A DNA stretch of 64,000 bases from Bradyrhizobium sp. WD16 (GTDB lineage: Bacteria > Pseudomonadota > Alphaproteobacteria > Rhizobiales > Xanthobacteraceae), in NCBI RefSeq assembly GCF_024181725.1, contig NZ_CP028908.1, positions 310,001 through 374,000 on the forward strand. The letters are read 5' to 3'. Positions 33,175 to 42,809 of the stretch are shown one piece after another (the first letter of the stretch is position 1; every line of letters begins with the position of its first letter). The notes below the pieces were generated by a model, which worked only from the letters and a program-made list of their open reading frames with translations, was not told the DNA's origin and ran no database searches. The position numbers were made by a program, and so were the translations under genes.

Positions 33175-34226
33175 AGCAGACTCCGATCAAGGTGGATCAT
33201 ATCCGCATGCGGCGAAGTAGTTTGCGCATTGGGCGGGCTTAAAGATGTCGGCGCAGGTTTCGAGGGCGCGCATCAGGGCGGCGACGGTCCGCTCGGCGAT
33301 TTTGCGCAAATGCGCTTTCAGCTTGGAAAACGCCTTCTCGATCGGGTTCATGTCGGGGCTATAGGGCGGGAGGTAGAGCAGCTCGGCGCCCGCGGCCTCG
33401 ATCAACTCCTTGACCCGCGGCCCCTTGTGGGCGGACAGATTGTCCATGACGACAACGTCGCCTTTCGTGAGGGTAGGAACGAGGCAGTGTTCCACCCAGT
33501 CCTCGAACAGGGCGGCGGTGATCGGACGATCATAGGTCTTCGCCGCCACGAGCCCGCGAAGGCGGATGCCGGCGACGAGCGTGACCGTCTTGTAATGGCC
33601 GTGCGGCACGCCGACGCGCAGCCGCCGCCCACGCCGGCAACGCCCGCCTTTGCGCGCCAAATTGGTCGAGGCGCCCGTTTCGTCGATGAAGACGAGCTTC
33701 TCGAGATCGAGATCGAGCTGTCGCTCGAACCATTCGAGGCGTTGCTTCAGGACGTCCGGCCGCTGCTGCTCCGAGGCGTGTGCGGTCTTTTTTTTAAACG
33801 TGACGCCATGACGGTCGAAGAAGCGCCACAGCACGGAACTCGAAAAATGCTCGCCGCAATTCCTGATCAGACGTTCCTGGATCTCCAGCAGGGTGACGTC
33901 CGGCGTGCGCCGGATCAGCCCCATCAGGTAGCCGTGATGGGCTTCGATGCGGCCGGAGCGGCGATCGCCTCCAGTAGGCTTCGGCGACATTTCTCCCGTC
34001 GTCTCGAATTGCTTGACCCAGCGCACGGCGCTCGCAATGCTGACTTCGAAACGCTTCGCCGCCGCATTGCGCGACAGCCCGCCCGAGACGACAGCCTCCA
34101 CCACTCGTTTGCGAAGATCGTCGGAAAGCGCCATTCCAGCCGCCTCCATTCTGCGGCAGGAATCATGAATCAGATGTCAGCCGATTCGGGAATCCCGATT
34201 CGATTCACATCGCTCGGAGCCTGCTC
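33174..34226. mobile_element. IS630-family insertion sequence (IS-2, copy 1)
   Basis: The element is 1,053 bp with inverted ends GAGCAGACTCCGA (33174-33186) and TCGGAGCCTGCTC (34214-34226), one mismatch. TA lies on both sides within CTAG. The left neighbour is hairpin B and the right neighbour is hairpin D, each sharing its CTAG with the IS, so it inserted at an element junction. A second, nearly identical copy is at 46651-47702. Confidence 0.93.
33187..34134 (-). CDS. IS630-family transposase, intact
   Basis: The 315-residue transposase has an N-terminal helix-turn-helix region (MALSDDLRKRVVEAVVSGGL, EVSIASAVRWVKQFETTGEM) and a C-terminal DDE domain. The acidic residues fall in KLVFIDETGASTNLARKGGR, VVMDNLSAHKGPRVKELIEA and YSPDMNPIEKAFSKLKAHLR. 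The start is set at 34134 because GGAGG lies 8 bases upstream, inside the earlier in-frame ATG at 34149. Between the two domains a run of eight A encodes lysines (HGVTFKKKTAH) in frame. Confidence 0.92.
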   Translation of the reverse strand: MALSDDLRKRVVEAVVSGGLSRNAAAKRFEVSIASAVRWVKQFETTGEMSPKPTGGDRRSGRIEAHHGYLMGLIRRTPDVTLLEIQERLIRNCGEHFSSSVLWRFFDRHGVTFKKKTAHASEQQRPDVLKQRLEWFERQLDLDLEKLVFIDETGASTNLARKGGRCRRGRRLRVGVPHGHYKTVTLVAGIRLRGLVAAKTYDRPITAALFEDWVEHCLVPTLTKGDVVVMDNLSAHKGPRVKELIEAAGAELLYLPPYSPDMNPIEKAFSKLKAHLRKIAERTVAALMRALETCADIFKPAQCANYFAACGYDPP

Positions 34227-34392
34227 TAGTGTGGTGGATCTGACGCTCGTTTCAGCATTGGAGCGAGTTCTTCAAACGAGCGTCAGATCCATAACCACAC
34301 TAGAATCATAATGATGCTAGTGTCCCCTTGTTTCCAACGTTCGTATGAGCGCCTGCTGCAATGGGATACGAACGTTGGAAACGGGACACTAG
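34226..34392. repeat. CTAG hairpin array 3b: D-linker2-A dyad
   Basis: 34226-34303 is family D in reverse orientation (stem GGATCTGACGCTCGTTT). 34304-34316 is linker 2, AATCATAATGATG. 34317-34392 is family A in forward orientation (bulge CTTG, stem TTTCCAACGTTCGTAT). Both bulges face the linker. The left CTAG is shared with IS-2. Confidence 0.92.
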
Positions 34393-34509
34393 AGCCAGCC
34401 GCGGCGCCGGTTCCCCCGCTCGGCATTTATTGAGCGCAGAGGCGCCACGAAATCGCTATCCCCCGTTCGTCGTGATGCTCTATAACGCAGGCCCATTACC
34501 GGACCGATC

Positions 34510-35016
34510 ATGCTGCACGTCTGTTCCCTCGCCGAACTTCATCCCACCGTCGCGCGCACCGGCGCCCGCTATGTGCTCACGGTGATGGGCAATGTCGACA
34601 AGGCGTTGCGGCCACCGACCATCACCGAGGCCAATCATCTCAAGGTCTCGATGGACGACATCACCGAGGCGGCCGACGGCTTCGTGGCGCCCTGCGCCGC
34701 CCATGTGGAGCAGGTGCTGGATTTCGTCCGCCGCTGGCCACGGGACGCGCCGATGGTCATTCACTGCTATGCGGGAATCAGCCGCTCCACCGCCAGCGCC
34801 TTCGCCGCCGCCTGCCTGCTGGCGCCCCAACGTGACGAACTGTCGATCGCCCGGCAGATCCGCCGGGCGTCGCCCACCGCCTTTCCCAACCGCCTGATCG
34901 TGACGCTGGCGGATGCGGCACTGGGGCGCAACGGGCGCATGCTGGCGGCGATCGAGGCCATGGGTCCCGGCGCCATGACGACCGAGGGGCGGCCCTTCCG
35001 CGTCGAGATCGACTGA
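34510..35016 (+). CDS. Protein-tyrosine/dual-specificity phosphatase-like protein
   Basis: The 168-residue protein carries the Cys-x5-Arg phosphatase loop as MVIHCYAGISRSTASAFAAA (about residues 78-97; the loop is HCYAGISRS) and an acidic residue candidate in SMDDITEAADG. It is soluble and of a size normal for bacterial tyrosine phosphatase-like proteins. Its substrate is unknown. It follows the IS-bearing repeat region by about 120 bases. Confidence 0.82.
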   Translation: MLHVCSLAELHPTVARTGARYVLTVMGNVDKALRPPTITEANHLKVSMDDITEAADGFVAPCAAHVEQVLDFVRRWPRDAPMVIHCYAGISRSTASAFAAACLLAPQRDELSIARQIRRASPTAFPNRLIVTLADAALGRNGRMLAAIEAMGPGAMTTEGRPFRVEID

Positions 35017-35149
35017 TCGGGCCATGTTGCGTTCGACCGGCTTCGCCCACCCGCCGCTTTGAACGTCTCCGGTTCCGGATCATACTCATGGGATGGCCCG
35101 CGCTGCGGGTCCGTGGCTTGCCGTCTGCAGCGGCTGCCGAGGGGGTCCC

Positions 35150-37849
35150 ATGGAATTTCTGGCGCTGCTGATCGCCATCGTGGCGTTCATTCTCGTCCTC
35201 AGGTTGAACGATCGGGTCGGCAGGCTGACGGCGCGCATCGCCGCGCTTGACGGACACCACATCGGCCCGCCTGCGCCCGCGACAGCGGCGCCGCCGGCCG
35301 CCGCGACCCAGGACGTCGACATCTCCCCTGATCTCGTCCCCGAGCAGGTCGTCACCGAGCCGGCCGAGCCGGCGGCGGCCGAGCCGCTCGCTCCGACGCC
35401 CAGCGAAATCCCGGCCGTCGCCGCAGCGCCGCCGCACGCGACCAGATCCGTTCTCGACGAACCGCCGGGGCCCGGTCTCGAGGAGCGGCTCGGCACGCGC
35501 TGGGTGGTGTGGATCGGCGGCCTGACGCTGGCGCTCGGCGGGCTGTTCCTGGTGCGCTACTCCATCGAGCAGGGACTGATCGGCCCCGGCGTGCGCGTCG
35601 CGCTCGGCGCGCTGTTCGCACTGGCGCTGCTCGCCGCCGGCGAATGGACACGGCGCACCGAACGGCTCGCGGAGATCGCGGCGCTGCCGAAGGCCAATAT
35701 TCCCGCGATCCTCACCGCCGCCGGCACTGTCGTGCTGTTCGGCACGGTTTATGCGAGCTATGCGCTCTACGATTTTCTCGCCCCGGCGGCGGCCTTCCTT
35801 CTGCTCGGCCTCGTTGCGCTCGCAACGCTCGCCGCGGCGCTGCTGCATGGCCCGGCGCTGGCCGGCCTCGGCGTCGCCGGCGGTTTCGTCACGCCGATCC
35901 TGGTGTCGTCGCAGCAGCCGGATTACTGGTCGCTCTACATCTATCTCGCCGTCGTCACCGCCGCGGCCTTCGCCCTCGCCCGCATCCGGTTGTGGCGGTG
36001 GCTCGCCGTCACCACCATCGTCTTCGCCCTGCTCTGGCTCCTCCCCTGCCTCGACTGCGGACCGACGATGATCGCGCCGCATGCCTTCCACGTGATCGCG
36101 GGCTTCGCGCTCGCCTCGGCGCTCGTGGTCTGCGGCTTCCTGTTCGGGCCGCAGCCGGAGCCGGGCCGCATCGAGGCGGTGTCATCGGCCGCGCTCGCGG
36201 CCTATGTGCTCGGCGCGGCCCTGATCGTCCTGAGCAGCGACCACGCGCCATCGGCGCTGACGGTGTTCGCCGCGCTCGTCGTCGCGACGCTGGCGGTGGC
36301 CTGGCGCGCGGAAGCGGCCACTGCGGCGATCGGTGTCGCCGCTGCCGGCGTCGCCCTGGTGTTTCTCGACTGGACGGTGCGCGGCTCACCCGAGCTGCTG
36401 GTGCTGCCGGGCGGCGCCCTGCCCGGCATCGGCCCGCGCGCCGACGCCTCCTCGATCTCTGCCCATCTCGTCACCGCCGCGGTGTTCGCGATTCTGTTCG
36501 GCGCTGCCGGTTTCCTGGCCCAGGGCCGTTCGCTGAGCGCCACGGTTCCGGTGATCTGGTCGGCGGCGGCCTGCTTCACGCCGCTGGCGCTCCTGGTCGC
36601 GCTTTATGCGCGGATCGCCCATCTCGACCGCTCGATCCCGTTCGCGGCGATCGCGGTGGTGCTCGCCGGCGCCTTCGCCGCAGCGACCGAGCTTCTCAGC
36701 CGCCGCGAGCACCGGCCCGGCCTGCCGATCTCGGTCGCGCTGTTTGCCGCCGCGACGCTCGGCGCCCTGGCGCTTGCGCTGACCTTCGCGCTGGAGAAAG
36801 GCTGGCTGACGATCGCGCTGTCGCTGATGTGCGCGGGCACCGCCTGGATCTCGCGACAGCGGCCGATCCCGTTCCTGCGCTGGCTCGCAGCCATCGTCGC
36901 CGTCATCGTGGTGCTGCGGATCGGCTACGAACCGCGCGTCGCCGGCGACGATGTCGGCACCACCCTGCTCTTCAACTGGCTGCTGTGGGGCTATGGCGTT
37001 CCCGCGGCATCGTTCTGGAGCGCCGGAGCGCTGCTGCGCCGCCGCGGCGACGACATCCCGCTGCGCATGGTCGAAGCCGTCGCGATCCTGTTCACGGTGC
37101 TGCTGGCCTTCATGGAGATCCGCCACGCCGTCAATCATGGCGATGTCTACCGGCCCGGCACCGGCCTCGCCGAGATCGCGCTGCAGGTCTGCGTCTGGCT
37201 CGCCATGGCGATCGGCCTCGAGCGGCTGCGATTGCGCAGCCACAGCATCGTGCACAACGTTGCCGCGCTGGTGCTGGCAGGGATGGCTGCGGGGGGTATC
37301 GCCTTCGGGCTCCTCACCTCGCAATGGCCGATATTCACCGGTGACGATGTCGGCGGGCTCGTCGTCAACCTGCTGCTGCTCGGCTACGCGCTGCCGGCGC
37401 TGCTGGCGCTGCTGCTGTCCCATGCCGCCGCCGCAGGCGATCGTCCCGCCGCCTACGGCAACACCATTGCCGGCGTCGCGCTGATACTGGCGCTGGCATA
37501 TGTGAGCCTGGAAGTGCGCCGCTTCCATCACGGCCCGGTGCTGACCGGGACGACGGAGGACGCCGAGCAGTATGCCTATTCGCTGGCGTGGCTCGTCTTC
37601 GGCGTGATCCTGCTCGGCGCCGGATTCGTCTTCACCTCGCAGCGGGCCCGCCTCGCCTCGGCGGTGATCATCGCCCTGACGGTGCTCAAGGTCTTCGTCA
37701 TCGACATGTCGGTGCTGACCGGCATCTACCGCGCCCTGTCCTTCATGGGACTCGGCCTCGTGCTGGTCTCGATCGGCTGGATCTACCAGCGCATCCTGTT
37801 CCGACGGCGGCCACCGGCGGACCGCTCCACCGAGCCGCTATCGTCATGA
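35150..37849 (+). CDS. DUF2339 large multi-spanning membrane protein
   Basis: The 899-residue protein has an N-terminal membrane helix, an alanine/proline-rich linker (about residues 40-115), the family motif LEERLGTRWVVWIGGLTLAL (about residues 122-141) and then more than 20 predicted hydrophobic spans to the end. DUF2339 proteins are widespread and uncharacterised. MEFLALLIAIVAF at 35150, with GAGGGGG upstream, is the better start; the frame is open 57 bases earlier. It is convergent with the next gene. Confidence 0.85.
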   Translation: MEFLALLIAIVAFILVLRLNDRVGRLTARIAALDGHHIGPPAPATAAPPAAATQDVDISPDLVPEQVVTEPAEPAAAEPLAPTPSEIPAVAAAPPHATRSVLDEPPGPGLEERLGTRWVVWIGGLTLALGGLFLVRYSIEQGLIGPGVRVALGALFALALLAAGEWTRRTERLAEIAALPKANIPAILTAAGTVVLFGTVYASYALYDFLAPAAAFLLLGLVALATLAAALLHGPALAGLGVAGGFVTPILVSSQQPDYWSLYIYLAVVTAAAFALARIRLWRWLAVTTIVFALLWLLPCLDCGPTMIAPHAFHVIAGFALASALVVCGFLFGPQPEPGRIEAVSSAALAAYVLGAALIVLSSDHAPSALTVFAALVVATLAVAWRAEAATAAIGVAAAGVALVFLDWTVRGSPELLVLPGGALPGIGPRADASSISAHLVTAAVFAILFGAAGFLAQGRSLSATVPVIWSAAACFTPLALLVALYARIAHLDRSIPFAAIAVVLAGAFAAATELLSRREHRPGLPISVALFAAATLGALALALTFALEKGWLTIALSLMCAGTAWISRQRPIPFLRWLAAIVAVIVVLRIGYEPRVAGDDVGTTLLFNWLLWGYGVPAASFWSAGALLRRRGDDIPLRMVEAVAILFTVLLAFMEIRHAVNHGDVYRPGTGLAEIALQVCVWLAMAIGLERLRLRSHSIVHNVAALVLAGMAAGGIAFGLLTSQWPIFTGDDVGGLVVNLLLLGYALPALLALLLSHAAAAGDRPAAYGNTIAGVALILALAYVSLEVRRFHHGPVLTGTTEDAEQYAYSLAWLVFGVILLGAGFVFTSQRARLASAVIIALTVLKVFVIDMSVLTGIYRALSFMGLGLVLVSIGWIYQRILFRRRPPADRSTEPLSS

Positions 37850-37916
37850 CACGGCGAATCGAGAACGCGCCGGAGCGCGTCCACACCGGCGCGACGCAGA
37901 GCTGATCGGTCGGTCG

Positions 37917-38480
37917 TTATTCGGTCGAGCGGCGCAGATCGCTGGTATCGGCCTTGATCTCGACCTTCGGCGGGTCGGCGCGGGTGCTTGCCGTCACGCT
38001 GGTGGTGTCGGCGGCGCGCGATGCATCGACGATGCGATGGGAGCGCGGCCTGATGTGGGCGCGCGCCATGATCATCGAGTTGCCGTGGCGACGGAAGTCG
38101 CAATAGGCGAAGCCCATGCCGGACACCGCGCCGCGGAACGAGACTTCATCGCTCTTGGTCAGGCTGAAGCAGGGCTCGAAGGGCAGGCCCTTGAGCGAGG
38201 CGCAAACCGAGTTCGAGCGCACCTGGACGGTATTGACCGGAAGCCGCGCGTAGCGGATCGGGCCGGTGCCGCCGAACTGGATCGAACCGGCGACCGAACC
38301 GTCGCTGAAGATCCGGCCCGAACCGCGCGAGCCGTCGAAACAGGTGAAGGCGAACAGCTTGTTGGCCACGAACTGCCGGGCCTGGTCTGGGGACATCTCC
38401 TCGGCCATGGCCGGGGTGGCGATACCGAGCGTCGCCAGCGAGCCGGCGACCAACGATCGAGCTACGAAACGCGCCAACAT
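37917..38480 (-). CDS. Exported conserved hypothetical protein, 187 residues
   Basis: I do not recognise a named domain. A signal peptide is clear (MLARFVARSLVAGSLATLGI, cleavage after PAMA at about residue 26). The mature part has four cysteines (FTCFDGSRGSGRIFSDGSVA, SVCASLKGLPFEPCFSL, YCDF) that could form periplasmic disulfides. It ends in a flexible charged tail. The start at 38480 is chosen because it opens the signal peptide. It is the kind of small periplasmic protein conserved in Bradyrhizobium relatives. Confidence 0.75.
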   Translation of the reverse strand: MLARFVARSLVAGSLATLGIATPAMAEEMSPDQARQFVANKLFAFTCFDGSRGSGRIFSDGSVAGSIQFGGTGPIRYARLPVNTVQVRSNSVCASLKGLPFEPCFSLTKSDEVSFRGAVSGMGFAYCDFRRHGNSMIMARAHIRPRSHRIVDASRAADTTSVTASTRADPPKVEIKADTSDLRRSTE

Positions 38481-38597
38481 CAGCAACTCCAACCCGTCAC
38501 TCTGCCTCAGGCCCGCCGAGGCCCCCCTTAACCCGCTGCTTACCATGTCCATTGGGGCGCAAGATTGGCGCAGGATGGTTGGCAAAGTCTGAAGATT

Positions 38598-39584
38598 TCA
38601 CAGGATTTTCACGACGAGACGCCCCCGGATTTCGCCGGCGAGAATCCGCGGCGCCGTGGCAATCGCCTGGTCGAGCTGGATTTCATGAGTAATTTCAGCG
38701 AGTTTCGCGTGGTCCAGATCGCGGGCGAGGCGGCTCCAGGCGCGCTGGCGCCGCTCGATCGGGCACATCACCGAATCGATGCCGAGAAGACACACTCCGC
38801 GCAAAATAAACGGCGCCACCGATCCCGGCAGGTCCATGCCTCCGGCAAGGCCGCAGGCGGCGACGGCGCCGCCGTATCTGGTCATCGACAGCAGGTTGGC
38901 GAGGGTGGTCGAGCCGACACAGTCGACGCCGCCCGCCCAGCGCTCCTTGGCGAGCGGCTTGGCCGGCCCCGAGAGTTCGCCGCGATCGATCACCTCGCTG
39001 GCGCCGAGCGAACGCAGGTAGGCCTCTTCGGCGCGACGGCCGGTGGAGGCGATGACCTGGAAGCCGAGACGCGACAACAGCGCAATCGCCACCGAACCGA
39101 CGCCGCCGGCCGCGCCGGTGACGACCACGGGTCCCCGCGCCGGCGTCAGGCCATGATCCTCCAGTGCCATCACCGACAGCATCGCGGTATAGCCGGCGGT
39201 GCCGATCGCCATGGCATCGCGCGTCGTCATACCTTCGGGCAGGCGCACCAGCCAGTCGCCCTTCACCCTCGCCTTCTCGGCCAGCGCGCCGAGATGGGTT
39301 TCACCGAGGCCCCAGCCGTTGAGCACGACCTTGTCGCCGGCCTTCCAACCGGGATGCGAGGATGCGGTGACGGTACCGGCGAGGTCGATGCCGGCGATCA
39401 TCGGAAACCGCCGCACCACCGGCGCCTTGCCGGTCAGCGCGAGAGCGTCCTTGTAATTGAGCGTCGACCATTCCACGGCGATCGTGACGTCGCCGTCCAT
39501 CAGCTCGGCTTCGTCGAACGCGGTCAGCGTCGCCGTGGTGCCGTTGTCCGCCTTGTCGATCCTGATGGCCTTGAACGTACCCAA
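38598..39584 (-). CDS. acuI: Zinc-independent medium-chain oxidoreductase, acrylyl-CoA reductase AcuI/YhdH
   Basis: The 328-residue enzyme matches the AcuI/YhdH group: [20 protein letters not shown] at the start, [20 protein letters not shown] (about residues 37-56) and nucleotide site [20 protein letters not shown] (about residues 153-172). It reduces acryloyl-CoA to propionyl-CoA with NADPH, removing a toxic electrophile. The zinc ligands of alcohol dehydrogenases are absent, as expected. It lies about 90 bases after the MFS gene in the same direction. Confidence 0.9.
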   Translation of the reverse strand: MGTFKAIRIDKADNGTTATLTAFDEAELMDGDVTIAVEWSTLNYKDALALTGKAPVVRRFPMIAGIDLAGTVTASSHPGWKAGDKVVLNGWGLGETHLGALAEKARVKGDWLVRLPEGMTTRDAMAIGTAGYTAMLSVMALEDHGLTPARGPVVVTGAAGGVGSVAIALLSRLGFQVIASTGRRAEEAYLRSLGASEVIDRGELSGPAKPLAKERWAGGVDCVGSTTLANLLSMTRYGGAVAACGLAGGMDLPGSVAPFILRGVCLLGIDSVMCPIERRQRAWSRLARDLDHAKLAEITHEIQLDQAIATAPRILAGEIRGRLVVKIL

Positions 39585-39674
39585 TGCGCTCTCCCGATGG
39601 TCCCGAATGTCTTTTCTTTTGGCGGCTGTGTCGTTGCAGCAGGCGTGACGCGGGCTTTACGGAGTGCACGCGGT

Positions 39675-40919
39675 TCAGGCCGGTACGGCGGCGGGCCGCG
39701 CCACCGGCCGCTCGACGATCGGCAGATTGATCAGCGCGGACAACACGCCGAACAGCACCGACAGCCACCAGACTACGTCATAGGATCCGGTGCGGTCAAA
39801 GGCGATGCCGCCGAGCAGGGCGCCAAGAAATCCGCCAACCTGATGGCTGACGAAGGCAAAGCCGTACAGCGTCGCCAGCCAGCGGGTGCCGAACATCAGC
39901 GCGATCAGCGACGAGGTCGGCGGCACCGTCGACAGCCAGGTGACGCCGGTGACGACGCCATAGGCGAGCGCCGAGAATGTCGTGATCGGAAACGAAATGA
40001 AGATCACGGTGGACAGGGCGCGCGCGAAATAGATTGCAGACAGGATGTAGCGCCGCGGAAAATAGGTCGAGATCCAGCCGACGCCGATCGAGCCGACAAT
40101 GTTGAACAGGCCGATCACCGCCAGCACCCAGCCGCCGGTCTGCGCCGGCATGCCGCGATCGACCAGGTAGGCCGGAAGATGGGCGGTGACGAACGCGAGC
40201 TGGAACCCGCAGGTGAAGAAGCCGAGCACGAGAAGCACGTAAGAGCGGTGGCCGAAGGCTTCCGCCAGCGCCTGGGTGATCGACTGGTCCGGCTCTGCGC
40301 CGGCGCCGGCCTCGCCGCTTCGCGCCGGTGGTGTCGCCAGCACCAGCGAAAGCGGCACGACGATCAGCATCAGGGCCGAGAAGATCACGAGCGTGCTGCG
40401 CCAGCCGATGGCATCGATCAGCGCGACGCTGACCGGCGCGAACAGGAACTGGCCGAGCGACCCGGCGGCGGTGCCGATGCCGAGGGCGAGATTGCGCCGC
40501 GCCGGCGGCACCAGCTTGCTGAAGGCGGCCAGCACGAGATTGAACGAACAGCCCGACAGGCCAAATCCGACCAGCACGCCGGCCGACAGCGTCAACGTCG
40601 AGGGCGAGGTCGCATAGCGCATTGTCAGCAGGCCGGCGGCGTAGAGCAGCGCCCCGGTCGCGATCACCCGCACGCTGCCGAAGCGATCGGCGACGGCGCC
40701 GGCGAAGGGCTGGCCGAGTCCCCACAGCAGGTTCTGCACGGCAAGCGCCAGCGCGAAGACGTCGCGGCCCCAACCGAGATCGGAGCTCATGGGCTGCAGG
40801 AAGAAACCGAGGGTGGCGCGCGGCCCGAATGTCACCATGCCGATGACGGCGCCGCAGGCGATGATCAGCGCCGGGGTCCGCCAGCGACCGGCCGTGGAAA
40901 CCGCTACCGTCTCCGCCAT
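39675..40919 (-). CDS. MFS transporter, monocarboxylate/oxalate-formate-type
   Basis: The 414-residue, 12-span carrier has the OFA/MCP-type start (FGPRATLGFFLQPMSSDLGW) and loop GAVADRFGSVRVIATGALLY. Its family carries organic acids such as monocarboxylates. Next to AcuI it might import a short organic acid, which is inference. A diverged hairpin pair begins 12 bases upstream of its start codon, so its promoter must lie in or beyond that repeat. Confidence 0.83.
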   Translation of the reverse strand: MAETVAVSTAGRWRTPALIIACGAVIGMVTFGPRATLGFFLQPMSSDLGWGRDVFALALAVQNLLWGLGQPFAGAVADRFGSVRVIATGALLYAAGLLTMRYATSPSTLTLSAGVLVGFGLSGCSFNLVLAAFSKLVPPARRNLALGIGTAAGSLGQFLFAPVSVALIDAIGWRSTLVIFSALMLIVVPLSLVLATPPARSGEAGAGAEPDQSITQALAEAFGHRSYVLLVLGFFTCGFQLAFVTAHLPAYLVDRGMPAQTGGWVLAVIGLFNIVGSIGVGWISTYFPRRYILSAIYFARALSTVIFISFPITTFSALAYGVVTGVTWLSTVPPTSSLIALMFGTRWLATLYGFAFVSHQVGGFLGALLGGIAFDRTGSYDVVWWLSVLFGVLSALINLPIVERPVARPAAVPA

Positions 40920-40930
40920 GCATTCCTCCC

Positions 40931-41092
40931 CTGGTGTGGCGGTTCAGAAATTCCCTTCATTCCCGCAGCGAGTCCTCAAAGGGAATTTCTGAACCAAACC
41001 ACACGAGAATCTAGATTTCTGGTGTCCTTTCGAATCCGAAGCTCGCTCAAGGAACGCTGCGAACGAAGCGAGCTTCGGATTCGGGACACCGG
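40931..41092. repeat. CTAG hairpin array 4: E-linker-F dyad with decayed ends
   Basis: 40931-41007 is family E in reverse orientation (stem GGTTCAGAAATTCCCTT). 41008-41018 is the linker AATCTAGATTT. 41019-41092 is family F in forward orientation (bulge TTT, stem CGAATCCGAAGCTCGCT). The boundaries read CTGG, CGAG, CTGG and CCGG instead of CTAG, while stems are still almost perfect. E and F occur only here in the window. Confidence 0.88.
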
Positions 41093-41200
41093 CCGCCCTC
41101 GCCGCGGCGGCAAAAGATGCGATTGCATGAATATAGCCGGGCCTTGCCGCGTTGCGAAGGGATCGGCGGCATTGCAGCGATGCAGATCTGGCGGGCTTGC

Positions 41201-42568
41201 TCAGAGCTTGGCGGAAATTGCGGCGGTTTCGGCGGGATTACTCCAGCTCGGCGCATCGCTGCCGTCGCCCCAGGCCCGCGGCCGATAGAAGGTATGAACG
41301 CCGGTGCGATACATCTTCCTCATCTCGTGGACCCAGGACGGCCGCACCCAATAGGCGTGGTAATGGGTCGACTTGGCGACTTCCGGCAGCCAGAGCTGGC
41401 CGTCGAGGGTCGCCTTGGCGATCTTCTTGGCCCGCAGCCACATGTCGGGCTCGCGCACCACGTCGGCGACGTCGTCGCAGGCGAAGGTGAACTGGCAGGC
41501 GAGATGACGGTTCTTGTTCTGGTAGACGACGCCACACACGGTCGTCGGATAGAACCCCGAAAACACCCGGTTCATCACCACCTGCGCGACGGCGATCTGG
41601 CCGCGCACCGCCTCGCCGCGCGCTTCAAAATAGACCGCTTCGGCCAGGCACTTCTCCGCCTTGGCGCGCGCCTTGACGTCGAGGCCGAGGCGCTCCGCCG
41701 GGGTCTTCTGGCGCTTCGGCTGCTCGCTGACCTGGCCCTTGCCGGCGATGCTCTCGCCCTCCTTGGCGTCGCCGGGCCGCTCGGACTTGCCGGCATTGGC
41801 CTTGAGATCGCCATCGGCCGGAGCGCCGGGCATCACCACGATCGGCTCCTCGCCCGGTTGCCAGCGCTCCAGCCCGCCCGAGGCGGCGCCCATGGCGCCG
41901 TTGCCGAAATAAAGGCTTGCCGTCTTCATCGAGAATCCGTCGGCGGGCTCGGCCGCCTCGGCGGCAACCGCGGCCTGCTTGGCGGCGGCCGCCGGATGGG
42001 ATTCCAGCGACAGCGCGACATCGTATTGCGGCAGCGGCGGAGCCTGCAGCGCGTTCTGCAACTCCTCGTCGAGCGGCTCGAGCGTGGCGGCGTCGGCGGA
42101 TTTGGCGCCCGCGATCGGCGAAGTCGCGGGCTGCTCGGCCGACGTCGCGGCGTCCGGCGCCGGCTCGACGTAAAGCGGCAGGCGGTCGCCCTTTGACGTT
42201 CGATCGACGACCGGGAAATCGGACGGACGCAGCGCCCGCGCCTCGTCGCCGAACGGGCCGCGGGTAATGGCGCCGGTGATGCCGCTGCCTTCGCTGTCGA
42301 GGCTCGCCAGACGATAGGCCGGCGCGAGGGGAATGGAGGTTCCGATCGGACGCGGGAAGCTGAACGCCGCAACCTTGATGGTGGTGAAGGTGGTGGCGAG
42401 ATGCTGCATCGAGCGTTGCGCGACGCCGGGCTGACGCGCGAGCAGCGCCGCGAGATCCTGATAGCCGATCTCGCTGGGCAGCATCGCGAACAGACAGAGG
42501 CTGAGGCCGAAGGGTGCAAAGCGCGCACCCCTCGGCTCGTTACGCAACACAGTCATTGATACGCTCAC
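41201..42568 (-). CDS. Cell-wall hydrolase, SleB (Hydrolase_2) domain
   Basis: The 455-residue protein has a hydrophobic N-terminal segment (about residues 17-32), a long alanine/proline-rich region, and a C-terminal SleB-type domain from about residue 305. That domain contains ECLAEAVYFEARGEAVRGQI-like KCLAEAVYFEARGEAVRGQI with the catalytic glutamate, then NRVFSGFYPTTVCGVVYQ. It would cleave peptidoglycan glycan strands in the periplasm. The start could be ATG at 42568 or 42556. It is typical of one or two SleB-like hydrolases in rhizobia. Confidence 0.88.
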   Translation of the reverse strand: MSVSMTVLRNEPRGARFAPFGLSLCLFAMLPSEIGYQDLAALLARQPGVAQRSMQHLATTFTTIKVAAFSFPRPIGTSIPLAPAYRLASLDSEGSGITGAITRGPFGDEARALRPSDFPVVDRTSKGDRLPLYVEPAPDAATSAEQPATSPIAGAKSADAATLEPLDEELQNALQAPPLPQYDVALSLESHPAAAAKQAAVAAEAAEPADGFSMKTASLYFGNGAMGAASGGLERWQPGEEPIVVMPGAPADGDLKANAGKSERPGDAKEGESIAGKGQVSEQPKRQKTPAERLGLDVKARAKAEKCLAEAVYFEARGEAVRGQIAVAQVVMNRVFSGFYPTTVCGVVYQNKNRHLACQFTFACDDVADVVREPDMWLRAKKIAKATLDGQLWLPEVAKSTHYHAYWVRPSWVHEMRKMYRTGVHTFYRPRAWGDGSDAPSWSNPAETAAISAKL

Positions 42569-42809
42569 GCAACGCTTACGCCGATCGGCACGTCCTTTCG
42601 GAGCAAATCGATCGATTTCATTCGTATCGGATTAAAGTTGCGAGGGAGTTAATCCGCGATGCAGCGCTGCAACAGGCAAGCGGCGCCATCGTCGCGGTTC
42701 CGCTTTCGCGGATCGTGGTGAATCGGGCGTCGACGCGAATGGTGAAGACCGCGTCAACGGCGATGGTTGACGAAAGGCAAATTCGCAGCGCAACGGCCCT
42801 CATCATGCG

